From Mixta calida (GTDB lineage Bacteria; Pseudomonadota; Gammaproteobacteria; Enterobacterales; Enterobacteriaceae), in the NCBI RefSeq assembly GCF_002953215.1, contig NZ_CP026378.1, positions 4,136,540 to 4,200,539 of the forward strand: a stretch of 64,000 nucleotides of DNA. Reading direction: 5' to 3'. Every line of letters begins with the position of its first letter. The first letter of the stretch is position 1. Positions 16,662 through 27,619 of this stretch are shown here, in pieces. The position numbers were made by a program, and so were the translations under genes. A model generated the notes under the pieces. The model worked only from the letters and a program-made list of their open reading frames with translations, was not told the DNA's origin and did not search any database.

Positions 16662-18023
16662 TCATTCCGGCGACGCCGACAGCGTCCCGGTCGGCTGTGC
16701 GCCGCATCGGCGCGGGCGAATCAAACCAGCGCTGTCGAACAGCCAGAAAAGTAACTTAGCCACCACCACGCAGGCGGCGAAAATTAAACAGAAAAACACT
16801 ACGCGGCTGACGAAAGCGTCCAGACCTTCTCGCGCCAGCACAATAATATTGAACACCGCGCCAAAGCAGAAGCTTTGCAAAATGGCCGACTTATAGCGGT
16901 TGGGATGCTGCTTGCCGCGCTCATAGAGCCAGTCGAACCATTTGATAATCAGCCCTACCGCCACCGCGCCCAACGGAATAAAAGCCGCGCCGCCCATCAC
17001 GACCAGCGAGCCGAGCAGGGTCGGCGAAATCGCCAGCCCGGAATGGTTATTCAGCACTTCCCAGGTAAAGTAGTTGGCGCTGTTCAATACCAAAGAAGGC
17101 CGCCCCGGCCAGAGCCAGCCGGGAATATAGACGTAGAAATCACGCACTATCGGCGCCAGGCCCTGAAAATGGATGTTGTCGTAGTTTTGCAACAATAGCG
17201 CCAGGTTTTCCCAGGGCGAGAAGGTATCGCGCGTCAGATAAAGGAAGGTATAGAGCGCCTCTGCGCCGCTGACGTCCAGGTTATAGCGGCGCAGCGCCAG
17301 CCAGAACATGCCGACAATACCGAACGCCCCCGCCGCCGCCAGCATCCAAAGCGTGATCCAACCGCGAATAATGCCGATAAACAGAAACAGGGAAAACGCG
17401 ATGATGATATTAGCACGCGTGCCGCCGACGATCGCATAGGTCAGCAGGCCAAAGGCGACGGTGCTGGCGAGGAAAAAGAGCCACGCCTTACGCCCCGGCT
17501 GTAAGAAGTAAACCACCAGCATCGCCGGAATAAAGAAGTAGAAGAAACGCTTTAGCGCCACGCCGGAGACTTCGCTGGAAAATATTTCGCTGTAAGCATG
17601 CAGACGAAACAGCAGAAAGCCGTTGCGCATAAAGAATATCGCCACCGTAACCAGCGCCAGCAGCGCAAGAATGCCCCAGATCAGGTGCGCCTCCACCCGG
17701 TTAACGGTGAATAAACTGCGCTCGCGCCTTTCCTTCCGCGCACGCAGGCGCGTTTTATAGCTGACGTAATAAATGGCGTAAAAGCTGCCGGCCGCGAGCA
17801 GCGCCTGTAGCAGGAATGTCGGCGGCACGACCGCCACATCAAAGCGAAACACCAGCAGGCTGGTGAGCGGAAAACCGAAATAGAAGGTCAGCAAAAACAG
17901 CAGCGAGAAAAAGACGTTGAAGTTAAACCGCACTCGTCGAAACTCACGCCACGTCAGGGTCAGAATAAAGGTCAGGGAAACCAGCCAAACCAGCAGCAGG
18001 CCGCCGAACTCTGCAAGGCTCAT
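16662..18023 (-). CDS. wzyE: ECA polymerase WzyE
   Basis: Integral membrane polymerase that joins ECA trisaccharide repeats on the periplasmic face. 453 residues from the ATG at 18023 (E. coli 450), with about eleven hydrophobic segments. Strongly conserved blocks are [15 protein letters not shown] near residue 30-45, [27 protein letters not shown] and [20 protein letters not shown]. The start overlaps the wecF stop by four bases; an in-frame upstream start at 18062 would lie inside wecF. Confidence 0.96.
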   Translation of the reverse strand: MSLAEFGGLLLVWLVSLTFILTLTWREFRRVRFNFNVFFSLLFLLTFYFGFPLTSLLVFRFDVAVVPPTFLLQALLAAGSFYAIYYVSYKTRLRARKERRERSLFTVNRVEAHLIWGILALLALVTVAIFFMRNGFLLFRLHAYSEIFSSEVSGVALKRFFYFFIPAMLVVYFLQPGRKAWLFFLASTVAFGLLTYAIVGGTRANIIIAFSLFLFIGIIRGWITLWMLAAAGAFGIVGMFWLALRRYNLDVSGAEALYTFLYLTRDTFSPWENLALLLQNYDNIHFQGLAPIVRDFYVYIPGWLWPGRPSLVLNSANYFTWEVLNNHSGLAISPTLLGSLVVMGGAAFIPLGAVAVGLIIKWFDWLYERGKQHPNRYKSAILQSFCFGAVFNIIVLAREGLDAFVSRVVFFCLIFAACVVVAKLLFWLFDSAGLIRPRRCGAQPTGTLSASPE

Positions 18024-19093
18024 TGCGACTCTCCTTCTGCAAGGGCCAGCGCCCGTTGCCAACCGACAACAAAAGCGGGATCGAAAAAGGCGATATGGCG
18101 CTTATCGATACCGGCAAGCTGTCGACGCGCCTGCGCAACGATATTTTCGCTCAGCGCATCGTTATCAAACAGTACCGGCAGCTGTTGTTCAACCATATCC
18201 TGCCAGAACGGATTTTTACGGTTCAGCACCACCGGCACATTGGCCTGGATCAGCAGACAGAGCGTGCCGATCCCCTGCTGTCGCTCAAAGGTAAAATAGC
18301 CCAGATCGCAGTCAGCGATCAGTTGCAGATAGTCGTCGAACGCCAGCTTGTCCGTCAGCAGACGCACCTGTCCTTCCGGGAACAGGTTTTGCGCTGCCGC
18401 GCGTACCTGGCCGATATAGTCCAGGTTGTTTTCCGGATAGCCCAGCGGCACCAGAACCCGTACCTGCTCGCCGAACTGCTGACGTATCGCCTGCAATGCC
18501 GGAATATGACGATTGCTGGGATCGCCGGAGTTACCCAGCAGCAGCGTCAGAGCGCTCTCCTGGCGCTGACGCGCCGGCATCGTTGAATGCATGCGCGTCG
18601 GGAAATAGAGCAGCGAGGCCGGGACGCGGCGATGACGCTGCTGATAATGGCTGATATCGCCACGCGTGGCGAACAGATGTGACACTCTGCCCTGGGCCAG
18701 ACGGCGCAGCAGATAAAACAGGCGAAACTTCAGGCTGCGCGACTCTTCATAAAGATCGGCGCCCCAGACGTGCCAGAAAACCTGCTTGCGACGCAGACCG
18801 CCGTTCAGCAATGCCAGCCACAGCCAGGGATTGAACTGACCGTGCAGGAAAAAGCGCGTCTGGCGATCGCGCGCGCGCTGCAACACCGCCTGCGCCAACG
18901 CTTTTTTATTGGGGTAAATCTCTACCTGCAACGCCTGGAACGCCGTTTGCAGCACTTCATCCTGGCTTACGACCATAAACAGGCGCGGCGCGGGACACGG
19001 CTGCGCCTCGCTCATCACATCATTAAAAAAGCGCAGAACCGTCTGGTTATGATGTGGAATATCCGAACCCAGTACATGAATCAATGTCGTCAT
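18020..19093 (-). CDS. wecF: TDP-Fuc4NAc transferase WecF (ECA lipid III synthase)
   Basis: Transfers 4-acetamido-4,6-dideoxygalactose to ECA lipid II to complete the repeat unit. 357 residues (E. coli 359), glycosyltransferase family 56. The ATG at 19093 gives [20 protein letters not shown]; other conserved segments are [29 protein letters not shown] and [13 protein letters not shown]. It overlaps wzxE and wzyE by four bases each. Confidence 0.96.
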   Translation of the reverse strand: MTTLIHVLGSDIPHHNQTVLRFFNDVMSEAQPCPAPRLFMVVSQDEVLQTAFQALQVEIYPNKKALAQAVLQRARDRQTRFFLHGQFNPWLWLALLNGGLRRKQVFWHVWGADLYEESRSLKFRLFYLLRRLAQGRVSHLFATRGDISHYQQRHRRVPASLLYFPTRMHSTMPARQRQESALTLLLGNSGDPSNRHIPALQAIRQQFGEQVRVLVPLGYPENNLDYIGQVRAAAQNLFPEGQVRLLTDKLAFDDYLQLIADCDLGYFTFERQQGIGTLCLLIQANVPVVLNRKNPFWQDMVEQQLPVLFDNDALSENIVAQARRQLAGIDKRHIAFFDPAFVVGWQRALALAEGESQ

Positions 19094-20340
19094 ACTCTTC
19101 GGCGATAGATCAAAAAGGCGCATAAACAGAGCGCAAAATAGACAATATAGGTGGCCATGTAGGCTTGCGCCGCGCCAGTTGCGCCGGAAAGCGGGATCAA
19201 CCAGCGCGAAAAAGCGGTCAGCAAAATAAACTGGCTTAGCTCGGCGGCAATATAAAAACGCAGCGAGGCTTTCGCAATCACCAGATAACCGAAAACGTAG
19301 GCGCCGACTTTTAATACATCGCCAATCAGCTGCCAGACAAACAGATCGCGCATGCCGTGAAACTGACTGGAGAACAACAGCCAGATCGCCACGTCGCGCA
19401 GCAGCCAGACGCAGAATCCCACCGCAGCCACCAGCGGCAGTACAAAGCGTAGCGTGCGGAAGATCTCGCGGGAGATATCCTGCTTTGCGTTCAGACGCGA
19501 GAGCGTCGGCAACAGCCAGACGCTGAAGGTAGCGGTGATAAATTGCAGCCAGGCGTCAGAAATGGTAGTAACGCCCTGCCATAACCCGACTTCCTGCCAG
19601 CTGTAACGCGCCGCCAGCAGGTTACGCATCATCATCCAGGCGATGGGCAACGTGGCGGAGGTAATCAACGCCATCAGGGTAAACTTCGCCAACTGTCGAG
19701 CCAAATCGCCGTGCCAGCGCGGCAGCAGCGCCCGAAGCGGCAGATGGTCGCGCTTGATCAGCAACAGCATCGCCGGGATAACGATCAGCGCCGGCACCAC
19801 CGCCAGGCCGACCAGCGCGCCGCGATAGCCGCCCAACCAATAGCAGATCACATAGCCGATGACGCCGATAACGCTGCCCGCCATCAGCGACAGCGCATTA
19901 CCCAGCGCATCGCGGAAGCCCTTCATGATCGCCAGCGCAAGGTTCGCCCAGGCGATGCCCATCTGTAAAAACGCCACGATACGAATAATATCCTGATAGC
20001 GATCGTGCCCGAATAGCGCCTGGCTGATCGGCGCGGCGGCCAGCAGAAAAACCACCGCTACCAGCAGTGAAAAGCTCAGCACCATAGCAGAGGCGGTGCC
20101 GGTCACAGCAGCCAGCCGCAGCGGCTGGTGCTGATGTTCCGCCACATACTTGGTGACGCCGTTGAAAATCCCGGCGCCCGCCAGCACGCCCAGCACGGTA
20201 ATCAGCTGGCGGAAGTTGCCCGCCTGCCCGACCCCTTCCGGGCCAAAGCTCACCGCCAGCAGCTTGACTACCAGTAAACCGGAGACAATTTTTACCAGCG
20301 TGGACGCGGCGGTCCACACTGAGGCCTTTGCTAATGACAT
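19090..20340 (-). CDS. wzxE: ECA flippase WzxE
   Basis: Polysaccharide-transporter (MOP superfamily) protein that moves ECA lipid III across the inner membrane. 416 residues, exactly the E. coli length, with about twelve hydrophobic segments. It begins [20 protein letters not shown], and [20 protein letters not shown] and [14 protein letters not shown] are conserved. One base separates its start from the wecE stop. Confidence 0.97.
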   Translation of the reverse strand: MSLAKASVWTAASTLVKIVSGLLVVKLLAVSFGPEGVGQAGNFRQLITVLGVLAGAGIFNGVTKYVAEHQHQPLRLAAVTGTASAMVLSFSLLVAVVFLLAAAPISQALFGHDRYQDIIRIVAFLQMGIAWANLALAIMKGFRDALGNALSLMAGSVIGVIGYVICYWLGGYRGALVGLAVVPALIVIPAMLLLIKRDHLPLRALLPRWHGDLARQLAKFTLMALITSATLPIAWMMMRNLLAARYSWQEVGLWQGVTTISDAWLQFITATFSVWLLPTLSRLNAKQDISREIFRTLRFVLPLVAAVGFCVWLLRDVAIWLLFSSQFHGMRDLFVWQLIGDVLKVGAYVFGYLVIAKASLRFYIAAELSQFILLTAFSRWLIPLSGATGAAQAYMATYIVYFALCLCAFLIYRRRV

Positions 20341-20341
20341 A

Positions 20342-21472
20342 TCAGGCGAAGAAGCTCAGCAGAGAATTGATGACGGTGCTTTGATTGTTCTCTGACAGGT
20401 TGTAGAACAGCGGCAGACGCAGCAGGCGTTCGCTTTCGACGGTGGTATTGCGATCTTCGCCGTCAAAACGGCCAAAGCGCTCTCCGGCAGGCGAGCTGTG
20501 AAGCGGGATGTAATGAAATACCGCCAGGATTTCCGCCTCTTTAAGCCAGCTTATCAACGCCGAACGATCGTCGGCGTCACGCAGTTTGATCCAGAACATA
20601 TGGGCGTTGTGCTGGCAGTGCTGCGGAATAGCGGGCAGCGTAATGCGGCCGCTGGCGGCCACCGACTGCAGTGCAGCATAATAGCGCTGCCAGAGATGCA
20701 GGCGTCGCTCGTTGATACGCGTGGCCGCTTCCAGCTGCGCCCAAAGATAGGCCGCCTGCAGATCGGACATCAGGTAGCTGGAGCCGATATCGCGCCAGGT
20801 ATATTTATCTACCTGGCCACGGAAAAACTGGCTGCGGTTGGTGCCCTTTTCGCGAATAATTTCCGCGCGCTCCGCCAGCGCCGGATCGTTAATCAACGTC
20901 GCGCCGCCTTCGCCGCCGGCGGTGTAGTTTTTGGTTTCATGAAAACTGAAGCAGCCGATATGACCGATGCTGCCCAGCGCTTTGCCCTTCCAGGTGGACA
21001 TAACGCCCTGCGCCGCATCTTCAATCACGTAAAGCTGATATTTTTCCGCCAGCGCCATGATCGCATCCATTTCACAGGCGACGCCTGCATAATGAACGGG
21101 CACGATAGCGCGGGTTTTCGGGGTGATCGCCGCTTCGATGCGCGTTTCATCGATATTCATCGTATCCGGCCGCACGTCAACAAAGACGATGGTAGCGCCG
21201 CGCAGTACAAAGGCGTTAGCGGTGGAAACGAAGGTGTAGCTCGGCATAATGACTTCATCGCCGGGCTGCAGATCGATCAGCAGTGCGGCCATCTCCAGCG
21301 ACGCGGTACAGGAAGGGGTCAGCAGCACCTTTTTACTGGCGAAACTTTGCTCCATCCACTGCTGGCAGCGACGCGTGAATCCGCCGTCGCCGCACAGTTT
21401 GCCGCTTTGCATGGCGGACTGCATATATTCAAGTTCGGTACCCACCACCGGTGGCGCGTTAAATGGAATCAT
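20342..21472 (-). CDS. wecE: dTDP-4-amino-4,6-dideoxygalactose transaminase WecE (RffA)
   Basis: PLP-dependent DegT/DnrJ/EryC1-family aminotransferase that makes dTDP-Fuc4N for ECA. The ATG at 21472 gives MIPFNAPPVVGTELEYM and 376 residues, the E. coli length. The PLP lysine is Lys181 in SFHETKNYTAGGEGG; the conserved EDAAQG is at 161-166. It lies four bases downstream of wecD; longer in-frame reading upstream runs through wecD and is rejected. Confidence 0.97.
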   Translation of the reverse strand: MIPFNAPPVVGTELEYMQSAMQSGKLCGDGGFTRRCQQWMEQSFASKKVLLTPSCTASLEMAALLIDLQPGDEVIMPSYTFVSTANAFVLRGATIVFVDVRPDTMNIDETRIEAAITPKTRAIVPVHYAGVACEMDAIMALAEKYQLYVIEDAAQGVMSTWKGKALGSIGHIGCFSFHETKNYTAGGEGGATLINDPALAERAEIIREKGTNRSQFFRGQVDKYTWRDIGSSYLMSDLQAAYLWAQLEAATRINERRLHLWQRYYAALQSVAASGRITLPAIPQHCQHNAHMFWIKLRDADDRSALISWLKEAEILAVFHYIPLHSSPAGERFGRFDGEDRNTTVESERLLRLPLFYNLSENNQSTVINSLLSFFA

Positions 21473-21476
21473 GACG

Positions 21477-22169
21477 TTACCTGTATAGCCAGTAAGCGGT
21501 GCTGTCGATAGCAGCACCACAACGAGTATAGAGCCGCATCGCGGCCAGATTGCTGAGCTGCGTGGCGACATGCAGCCTGGTCAGGCGTCGCGCCCGGCAC
21601 CAGTCCACCGCCGCCAGCATTAACTTTGTTCCGATGCCTTTGCCCTGCGCTGTCGGTAACGTCGCCAGCAGCCCGATACGCGCAGCGTCAGCGCCGACTT
21701 CACGTAGCGAAACAAAGCCCTGCAGCTTGCCCTGCTCATCATGAGCGATCAGGCATTGGTTATCGAACGTGCCCCGCACCGCGTTTTCAATCCACTGCGC
21801 ATAGAAGCGCGCGCTGTCATGCGCCTGATACCAGGGCGCGCGGAATCGGCTCAACGCGAACGCCGCGCCTGCTGCGGCGCGCAGCGCGGGAATATGTTCC
21901 GGGCGCGCAATGCGGATGCGGGTCTGTCTTTCCGCCGCCGTAACCGCCAGCAGGAGATCCGCTTCGCCTTCCACCAGGCGGAAGCCCAACTGCTGTAAGG
22001 CATCCAGCCGCGCCGTTTCCCGGCTGTCGACTTTCGCCTGCACAAGGTCAAAGGCCGCCAGCTGCGCGGCTTCAAGCACGACGGCGTCATCCCACACCAG
22101 CTGCGCGCTGTTGCGTTGGAAAAACTGATTTTCCCAGTCGAGGGATTTAATACTGGCGTGGACGGGCAT
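21477..22169 (-). CDS. wecD: dTDP-Fuc4N acetyltransferase WecD (RffC)
   Basis: GNAT-fold enzyme that N-acetylates dTDP-4-amino-4,6-dideoxygalactose with acetyl-CoA. The ATG at 22169 ([17 protein letters not shown]) gives 230 residues (E. coli 224). The CoA-binding loop is in [14 protein letters not shown], and [16 protein letters not shown] and the C-terminal STAYWLYR are conserved. The first 23 bases overlap the end of rffH, an unusually long overlap for this tightly packed cluster. Confidence 0.94.
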   Translation of the reverse strand: MPVHASIKSLDWENQFFQRNSAQLVWDDAVVLEAAQLAAFDLVQAKVDSRETARLDALQQLGFRLVEGEADLLLAVTAAERQTRIRIARPEHIPALRAAAGAAFALSRFRAPWYQAHDSARFYAQWIENAVRGTFDNQCLIAHDEQGKLQGFVSLREVGADAARIGLLATLPTAQGKGIGTKLMLAAVDWCRARRLTRLHVATQLSNLAAMRLYTRCGAAIDSTAYWLYR

Positions 22170-23028
22170 GAAGGATATCCAACAGATACTGGCCGTAGCC
22201 GGTCTTTTGTAGCGCCTGCGCCGCGCGCCGCAGGCCATCGTCATCCAGCCAGCCGTTGCGCCAGGCGATCTCTTCCAGGCAGGCAATTTTGAATCCCTGC
22301 CGCTTTTCCACCGTTTGCACAAAGGTGCTGGCTTCAATCAGGCTGTCGTGCGTACCGGTATCAAGCCAGGCGAAGCCGCGGCCCAACAGCTCAACATTTA
22401 ACTCGCCGCGCTCCAGATAGCGCTGATTAACAGAGGTGATTTCCAGCTCGCCGCGCGCGGAAGGCTTCACCTGGCGAGCGAATTCCACTACCTGGCTGTC
22501 ATAAAAGTAGAGGCCGGTAATCGCCCAGTTCGATTTCGGACTGGCCGGTTTTTCTTCCAGCGAAATAGCCCGGAAATTATCGTCAAACTCAACCACGCCA
22601 AAGCGCTCCGGGTCCATAACCTGATAGCCGAAGATCGTCGCACCCTGCGGTCTTGCTGCGACTTTGCGCAGCTTGGGGCTGAAGCCCTGACCAAACCAGA
22701 TGTTATCGCCCAGCGCCAGACAGCAAGGTTCACCGTTAAGGAAGGTTTCGCCAATAATAAACGCCTGCGCCAGTCCATCCGGGCTGGGCTGCGCGGCGTA
22801 GCTTAGCGTGATGCCGAATTCGCTGCCGTTGCCCAACAGACGTTGAAAATGCGGCATATCATCCGGCGTAGTAATGATCATAATGTCGCGGATGCCCGCC
22901 AGCATTAAGACCGACAGAGGATAATAGATCATCGGCTTGTCATAAATTGGCAACAGCTGCTTGGATATCCCGCGTGTAATGGGATGGAGCCGCGTACCAG
23001 ACCCGCCAGCCAGAATAATGCCTTTCAT
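22147..23028 (-). CDS. rffH: Glucose-1-phosphate thymidylyltransferase RffH (RmlA type)
   Basis: Makes dTDP-glucose from dTTP and glucose 1-phosphate, the first step toward the Fuc4NAc sugar of ECA. 293 residues (E. coli RffH 293). The nucleotide-binding signature [13 protein letters not shown] lies at residues 6-18, with the catalytic Lys in [12 protein letters not shown]. It overlaps rffG by four bases and wecD by 23. Confidence 0.96.
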   Translation of the reverse strand: MKGIILAGGSGTRLHPITRGISKQLLPIYDKPMIYYPLSVLMLAGIRDIMIITTPDDMPHFQRLLGNGSEFGITLSYAAQPSPDGLAQAFIIGETFLNGEPCCLALGDNIWFGQGFSPKLRKVAARPQGATIFGYQVMDPERFGVVEFDDNFRAISLEEKPASPKSNWAITGLYFYDSQVVEFARQVKPSARGELEITSVNQRYLERGELNVELLGRGFAWLDTGTHDSLIEASTFVQTVEKRQGFKIACLEEIAWRNGWLDDDGLRRAAQALQKTGYGQYLLDILHARPRQY

Positions 23029-24116
23029 GATGACGCGCCGTCCTGAGAGGCGTGAGAGAGTCCGAGCCGCTCGCCCTGATAACTGCCGTCAAGAATGCTG
23101 CGCCACCAGCGCTCATTATTCAGATACCACTGCACCGTTTTACGCAGGCCGCTGGCGAAAGTTTCCTGCGGACGCCAGCCCAGCTCGCGCTCGATTTTAC
23201 CGGCGTCGATGGCATAGCGCAGATCGTGCCCCGGACGATCGGCGACAAAAGTAATCAGCTCACGATACTGCGTTACGCCAGCCGGTTTGGTCGGCGCCAG
23301 CTCATCCAGCAGATCGCACAGCGTTTCCACCACGTCGATATTACGCTGTTCGTTATGGCCGCCGATATTGTACGTCTCTCCCGCCTTTCCTTTGGTGACC
23401 ACGGTCACCAGCGCGCGGGCATGATCTTCCACATAGAGCCAGTCGCGCACCTGATCCCCTTTGCCATATACCGGCAGCGGTTTCCCCGCCAGCGCGTTAA
23501 TGATCATCAGCGGGATAAGTTTTTCCGGGAAGTGATACGGGCCGTAGTTGTTAGAACAGTTAGTGACGATGACCGGCAGCCCGTAGGTGCGCATCCAGGC
23601 GCGCGCCAGGTGATCGCTGCTCGCCTTGCTGGCGGAATAAGGGCTGCTCGGCGCGTAAGGCGTGGTTTCAGTAAAGAAATTATCGCTGCCGTGCAGGTCG
23701 CCAAAGACTTCGTCGGTGGAGATATGATGAAAAACAAAGCCCTGCTGGCGTTCGGACGGCAGGCTGCGCCAGTAGTGACGTGCCGCCTCCAGCATTTGCC
23801 AGGTGCCGACAATATTGGTTTCAATAAAGGGCCAGGAACTGTCGATCGAACGATCGACATGGCTTTCCGCCGCCAGATGCATAATGCAGTCGGGCTGATA
23901 ATGCGTCATGATGCGATCCAGCGCCGCGCGGTCGCAAATATCAACCTGCTCGAAGGCAAAACGCTCGCTCGAAGCGACCTCGTCCAGCGAAGAAAGATTG
24001 CCGGCGTAGGTCAGCTTATCGACCACCACTACGCGATGCTCCGTCTGCTGAATCAGATGCCGCACCACGGCTGAGCCAATAAAACCGGCGCCGCCGGTGA
24101 CCAGAAACTGCTTCAT
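23025..24116 (-). CDS. rffG: dTDP-glucose 4,6-dehydratase RffG
   Basis: Extended short-chain dehydrogenase converting dTDP-glucose to the 4-keto-6-deoxy sugar. The ATG at 24116 ([19 protein letters not shown]) has AAGGAG seven bases upstream; an ATG at 24122 would be too close to it. 363 residues (E. coli 355). NAD motif TGGAGFIG, the catalytic TDE in [10 protein letters not shown] and YSASKASSD with the active Tyr and Lys are visible. Overlaps wecC by four bases. Confidence 0.96.
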   Translation of the reverse strand: MKQFLVTGGAGFIGSAVVRHLIQQTEHRVVVVDKLTYAGNLSSLDEVASSERFAFEQVDICDRAALDRIMTHYQPDCIMHLAAESHVDRSIDSSWPFIETNIVGTWQMLEAARHYWRSLPSERQQGFVFHHISTDEVFGDLHGSDNFFTETTPYAPSSPYSASKASSDHLARAWMRTYGLPVIVTNCSNNYGPYHFPEKLIPLMIINALAGKPLPVYGKGDQVRDWLYVEDHARALVTVVTKGKAGETYNIGGHNEQRNIDVVETLCDLLDELAPTKPAGVTQYRELITFVADRPGHDLRYAIDAGKIERELGWRPQETFASGLRKTVQWYLNNERWWRSILDGSYQGERLGLSHASQDGASS

Positions 24117-25375
24117 CGCCATACTCCTTTGGTATCCACTACCCAGCGCTGGGCTACCTGCTCGCCAGGCACCGCTCTGAAGGCGCGGTGGTCCACCAGC
24201 ATAACCAGCACATCCGCCTGCTGTAACGCCTGTTCACTGGAAACCAGCGTCGCCTCGCTGGCCAGCTTCGTCGGGATCTGTTTCACGTTGGGCTCCACCA
24301 CCCAGGTCGCGCCGCTGTGCCAGTCAGCAATCAGATGCGCCACTTCCATCGCCGGGCTTTCGCGTAAATCATCGATGTTGGGCTTAAAAGCCAGGCCGAA
24401 ACAGGCGATCGTCAGCTCATCGGCGCGCTTGCCGGTTTCGGTCAGGCAGTCGGCGACGGCGGCTTTTACCTGGTTTAACACCCAGTGCGGCTTGGCGTCG
24501 TTGACCTCGCGCGCGGTGCGGATCAGGCGCGCCAGATCGGGATTCTGCGCCACGATAAACCAGGGATCGACGGCAATGCAGTGGCCGCCGACGCCCGGCC
24601 CCGGCTGGAGAATGTTAACGCGTGGATGGCGATTCGCCAGCGCGATCAGCTCCCAAACGTTGATGCCCTGCTGCGCGCAAATCAGCGACAGTTCGTTGGC
24701 GAAGGCGATATTCACATCGCGGAAGCTGTTTTCGGTCAGCTTGCACATTTCAGCCGTGCGGGCGTTAGTCACGACGCACTCCCCTTCCAGGAAGATGCGG
24801 TACAGCTCGCTGGCGCGCGCCGAGCAGGCAGGCGTCATGCCGCCGATCACACGATCGTTTTTAATCAGCTCGACCATGACCTGTCCCGGCAGGACGCGCT
24901 CAGGACAGTAGGCGATATGCACTTCGGGATTTTCCGCCTGCTGCTGAGGAAAAGCGAGATCGGGACGCGCCTCCGCCAGCCACTGCGCCATCTGCTCGGT
25001 CGCGCCGACCGGCGAGGTCGACTCCAGGATCACCAGGTCACCTTTCTTCAGCACCGGCGCCAGAGAGAGGGCCGCCGCCTGTACATAAGCCATATCGGGC
25101 TGATGTTCGCCTTTAAACGGCGTCGGCACGGCAATCAGAAAAGCATCGGCCGCGACCGGCTGAGTGACGGCGCGTAAACAACCGGCCTGCACCGCCTGTT
25201 TGACGACGGCGTCCAGGTCCGGCTCGACAATATGAATTTCCCCACGATTAATGGTCTCAACCGCCTGGGCGTTGATATCCACGCCAACCACATTTTTTCC
25301 GCGCGAGGCGAAAGCCGCTGCGGTAGGGAGTCCGATATAACCCAGGCCAATAACCGAAATAGTATTAAAGCTCAT
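24113..25375 (-). CDS. wecC: UDP-ManNAc dehydrogenase WecC
   Basis: NAD-dependent four-electron oxidation of UDP-N-acetylmannosamine to the uronic acid (UDP-ManNAcA) for ECA. 420 residues, as in E. coli. N-terminal Rossmann motif [10 protein letters not shown] at 8-17; the catalytic cysteine is in [15 protein letters not shown]. Overlaps wecB and rffG by four bases each. Confidence 0.97.
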   Translation of the reverse strand: MSFNTISVIGLGYIGLPTAAAFASRGKNVVGVDINAQAVETINRGEIHIVEPDLDAVVKQAVQAGCLRAVTQPVAADAFLIAVPTPFKGEHQPDMAYVQAAALSLAPVLKKGDLVILESTSPVGATEQMAQWLAEARPDLAFPQQQAENPEVHIAYCPERVLPGQVMVELIKNDRVIGGMTPACSARASELYRIFLEGECVVTNARTAEMCKLTENSFRDVNIAFANELSLICAQQGINVWELIALANRHPRVNILQPGPGVGGHCIAVDPWFIVAQNPDLARLIRTAREVNDAKPHWVLNQVKAAVADCLTETGKRADELTIACFGLAFKPNIDDLRESPAMEVAHLIADWHSGATWVVEPNVKQIPTKLASEATLVSSEQALQQADVLVMLVDHRAFRAVPGEQVAQRWVVDTKGVWR

Positions 25376-26502
25376 AGCGTTACTCTGTTATTTTTTAGCG
25401 CCTGCAGAATGCGCGCGCAGGCATGGCCATCGCCATACGGATTATGCGCGCGGCTCATCGCCTGCCAGGCTTCTTCATTGTTCAGTAGATGGTTAACTTC
25501 CGCCACGATCTTCTCTTCGTCCGTACCTACCAGCCTTACCGTGCCGGCCTCAATCGCTTCGGGACGCTCCGTGGTTTCCCGCATGACCAGCACCGGTTTG
25601 CCCAGCGACGGCGCTTCTTCCTGAATACCGCCGGAGTCGGTCAGAATCAGCCAGGCGCGATGCATCAGCCAGACAAAGGGCAAATATTCCTGAGGTTCGA
25701 TCAAAATAATGTTATCGATACCGCTCAGAATGCGGTTAACCGGCTCACTGACGTTCGGGTTCAAATGCACCGGATAGACGATTTGAATATCGGGATGCTG
25801 ACGCGCCAGCGTCGCTAGCGCGCTGCAAATACGCTCAAAGCCGTCGCCGAAGCTTTCGCGGCGGTGTCCCGTCACCAGAATCAGCTTTTTCGCCGGGTCA
25901 AGGAAAGGGTAACGGGCCGCCAGACTCTCATAATGCTGGCGATCGGAAAGAATACGGTCACGCACCCAGAACAGCGCGTCGATCACCGTGTTGCCGGTAA
26001 CGAAAATCCGGCTGTCCGCCAGGTTTTCGCGCAGCAGATTTTGTCGTGAATTCTCAGTTGGGGTGAAGTGCCAGGTCGCCAGATGGCCGGTGAGCTTACG
26101 GTTGGCCTCTTCTGGCCAGGGCGAGTAGAGATCGCCGGTGCGCAAGCCCGCCTCGACATGCCCAACGGGAATGCGGTGGTAAAAGGCCGCCAGGCTGGCG
26201 GCCAGCGTGGTGGTGGTGTCGCCATGAACCAACACCACATCAGGTTTAAACGTGGCGAAGACGCCTTTTAGCCCTTCAAGAATACGACTGGTGATTTCGG
26301 TCAGTCCCTGCTCCGGGCGCATAATATTCAGATCGAAATCAGGCGTGAGCGCGAACAGGCGCAACACCTGATCGAGCATTTCACGATGCTGGGCCGTGAC
26401 ACACAGGCGGGCGTCGAATGCATCATCATTCGCCAGCGCATGCACCAGAGGCGCCATCTTAATGGCTTCCGGTCTCGTGCCAAAAACGGTCAGTACTTTC
26501 AC
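25372..26502 (-). CDS. wecB: UDP-GlcNAc 2-epimerase WecB (non-hydrolysing)
   Basis: Interconverts UDP-GlcNAc and UDP-ManNAc. 376 residues, the E. coli length. Begins [20 protein letters not shown]; the catalytic acidic residues lie in [12 protein letters not shown] and [10 protein letters not shown], and [21 protein letters not shown] binds UDP. It starts the four-base-overlap chain wecB-wecC-rffG-rffH. Confidence 0.97.
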   Translation of the reverse strand: MKVLTVFGTRPEAIKMAPLVHALANDDAFDARLCVTAQHREMLDQVLRLFALTPDFDLNIMRPEQGLTEITSRILEGLKGVFATFKPDVVLVHGDTTTTLAASLAAFYHRIPVGHVEAGLRTGDLYSPWPEEANRKLTGHLATWHFTPTENSRQNLLRENLADSRIFVTGNTVIDALFWVRDRILSDRQHYESLAARYPFLDPAKKLILVTGHRRESFGDGFERICSALATLARQHPDIQIVYPVHLNPNVSEPVNRILSGIDNIILIEPQEYLPFVWLMHRAWLILTDSGGIQEEAPSLGKPVLVMRETTERPEAIEAGTVRLVGTDEEKIVAEVNHLLNNEEAWQAMSRAHNPYGDGHACARILQALKNNRVTL

Positions 26503-26559
26503 TGTTTTTCTCTTCGTTCGTTAGCCGTGTCAGTCACAGCGACACCTGCAACGCGCGTT

Positions 26560-27591
26560 TCAGGCACGAGGACGGCGAATCAGCGCAACACCTGCGCCAG
26601 CAATGGCTCCGATTGCGCCCCACATAATCATTAAGAACGCCCGACGCGGACTGTCGCGCTTTACCGGCTCTTCCGGCGTCCGCAGATAGCGGTAAGTCTG
26701 AAACTTGCTGTCCAGCGTCGGGCCGACGTTCAACGTATCAAGCATCGCCCGATTTTGATCGTAGTCCAGATCGTAAGTCGGCCCGTTCGCCTGCAGGTTT
26801 TCCAGTCGCGCCTGCAACATCGGTCGACCCAGCAGGAAAAGCTCCGAATCGGGCAGCTGTTCCGAAGGCGTGCTGGTTTTGGTCTGGTCAATGCCCTGCT
26901 GTTGGGCAATTTTTAACGCCTGTTCAACGCTGCGCACCTGACGTTGATAAACCGCATTGGCAACCGTTTCCTGACGTTTTACCTGCGCTTTCAGTTGAAT
27001 AGTCCGCGCAGCCCAGGCTGCCGACAGCTCCTGATTCAGGTGACGCGCGGCGCGCTCGCTGGCGAAAGCGATATACTGACGCAGCAGGTTATTGGCGTCC
27101 ACGGAAGTCTCGGCCACCAGTCTGACGCTATCGCTCACGTTTTTCGCGCTGTCGGCCGGCGTAAATTGAATATTGCCGATCATCTCATCCAGCAGCGCGG
27201 CGTCGTTGCGCACATTGCCGTTTTTGCGATGCTTGTAGTAATCGGTTTGCAGCCAGAACTCACGACGGGTATCCCAGGAAGAGAGCTGCATAATAAATTC
27301 CTGGTAGGCGTCATCCATCACCGATGTTTGTGGCACGGTCAGCGCGCCGGCGCTGCTGCGCATATCCAGGTTACGTAAAAACTGCTGCTGCGAGTAGTAG
27401 CTGCCAATCATATTCACCGTCGGACGATCGGTAATCGCCGTCGCGCTCCACTCCTGTTTAACCAGCAGTGAATAAATCCAGGCCAGTAGCATGCCCAACA
27501 GCGCCAGCCCAATAATCCAACGTTTACCGCGCCACAGCGTGCAAAACAGGCCACGAATATCCAGTTCGTTATCCACGGAATCAGAGGTCAT
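26560..27591 (-). CDS. wzzE: ECA chain-length regulator WzzE
   Basis: Polysaccharide co-polymerase that sets the length of ECA chains. The ATG at 27591 gives 343 residues (E. coli 348); a TTG seven codons upstream is in frame, but AAGGA sits ten bases before the ATG. Two membrane segments (about 26-46 and 314-334) flank a periplasmic coiled-coil domain; the Wzz signature EEPVKRDSPRRAFLMIMWG leads into the second segment. Confidence 0.95.
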   Translation of the reverse strand: MTSDSVDNELDIRGLFCTLWRGKRWIIGLALLGMLLAWIYSLLVKQEWSATAITDRPTVNMIGSYYSQQQFLRNLDMRSSAGALTVPQTSVMDDAYQEFIMQLSSWDTRREFWLQTDYYKHRKNGNVRNDAALLDEMIGNIQFTPADSAKNVSDSVRLVAETSVDANNLLRQYIAFASERAARHLNQELSAAWAARTIQLKAQVKRQETVANAVYQRQVRSVEQALKIAQQQGIDQTKTSTPSEQLPDSELFLLGRPMLQARLENLQANGPTYDLDYDQNRAMLDTLNVGPTLDSKFQTYRYLRTPEEPVKRDSPRRAFLMIMWGAIGAIAGAGVALIRRPRA

Positions 27592-27619
27592 AAGTAGGGT
27601 ATCCTTGTCCAAAGGGAGA

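Noticed and set aside
20498-21511. 337-codon frame opposite wecE
   Set aside because: Antisense shadow; wecE on the other strand has all catalytic motifs.
23052-24074. 340-codon frame opposite rffG
   Set aside because: Antisense shadow of rffG; His/Arg/Gln-rich without recognisable domain.
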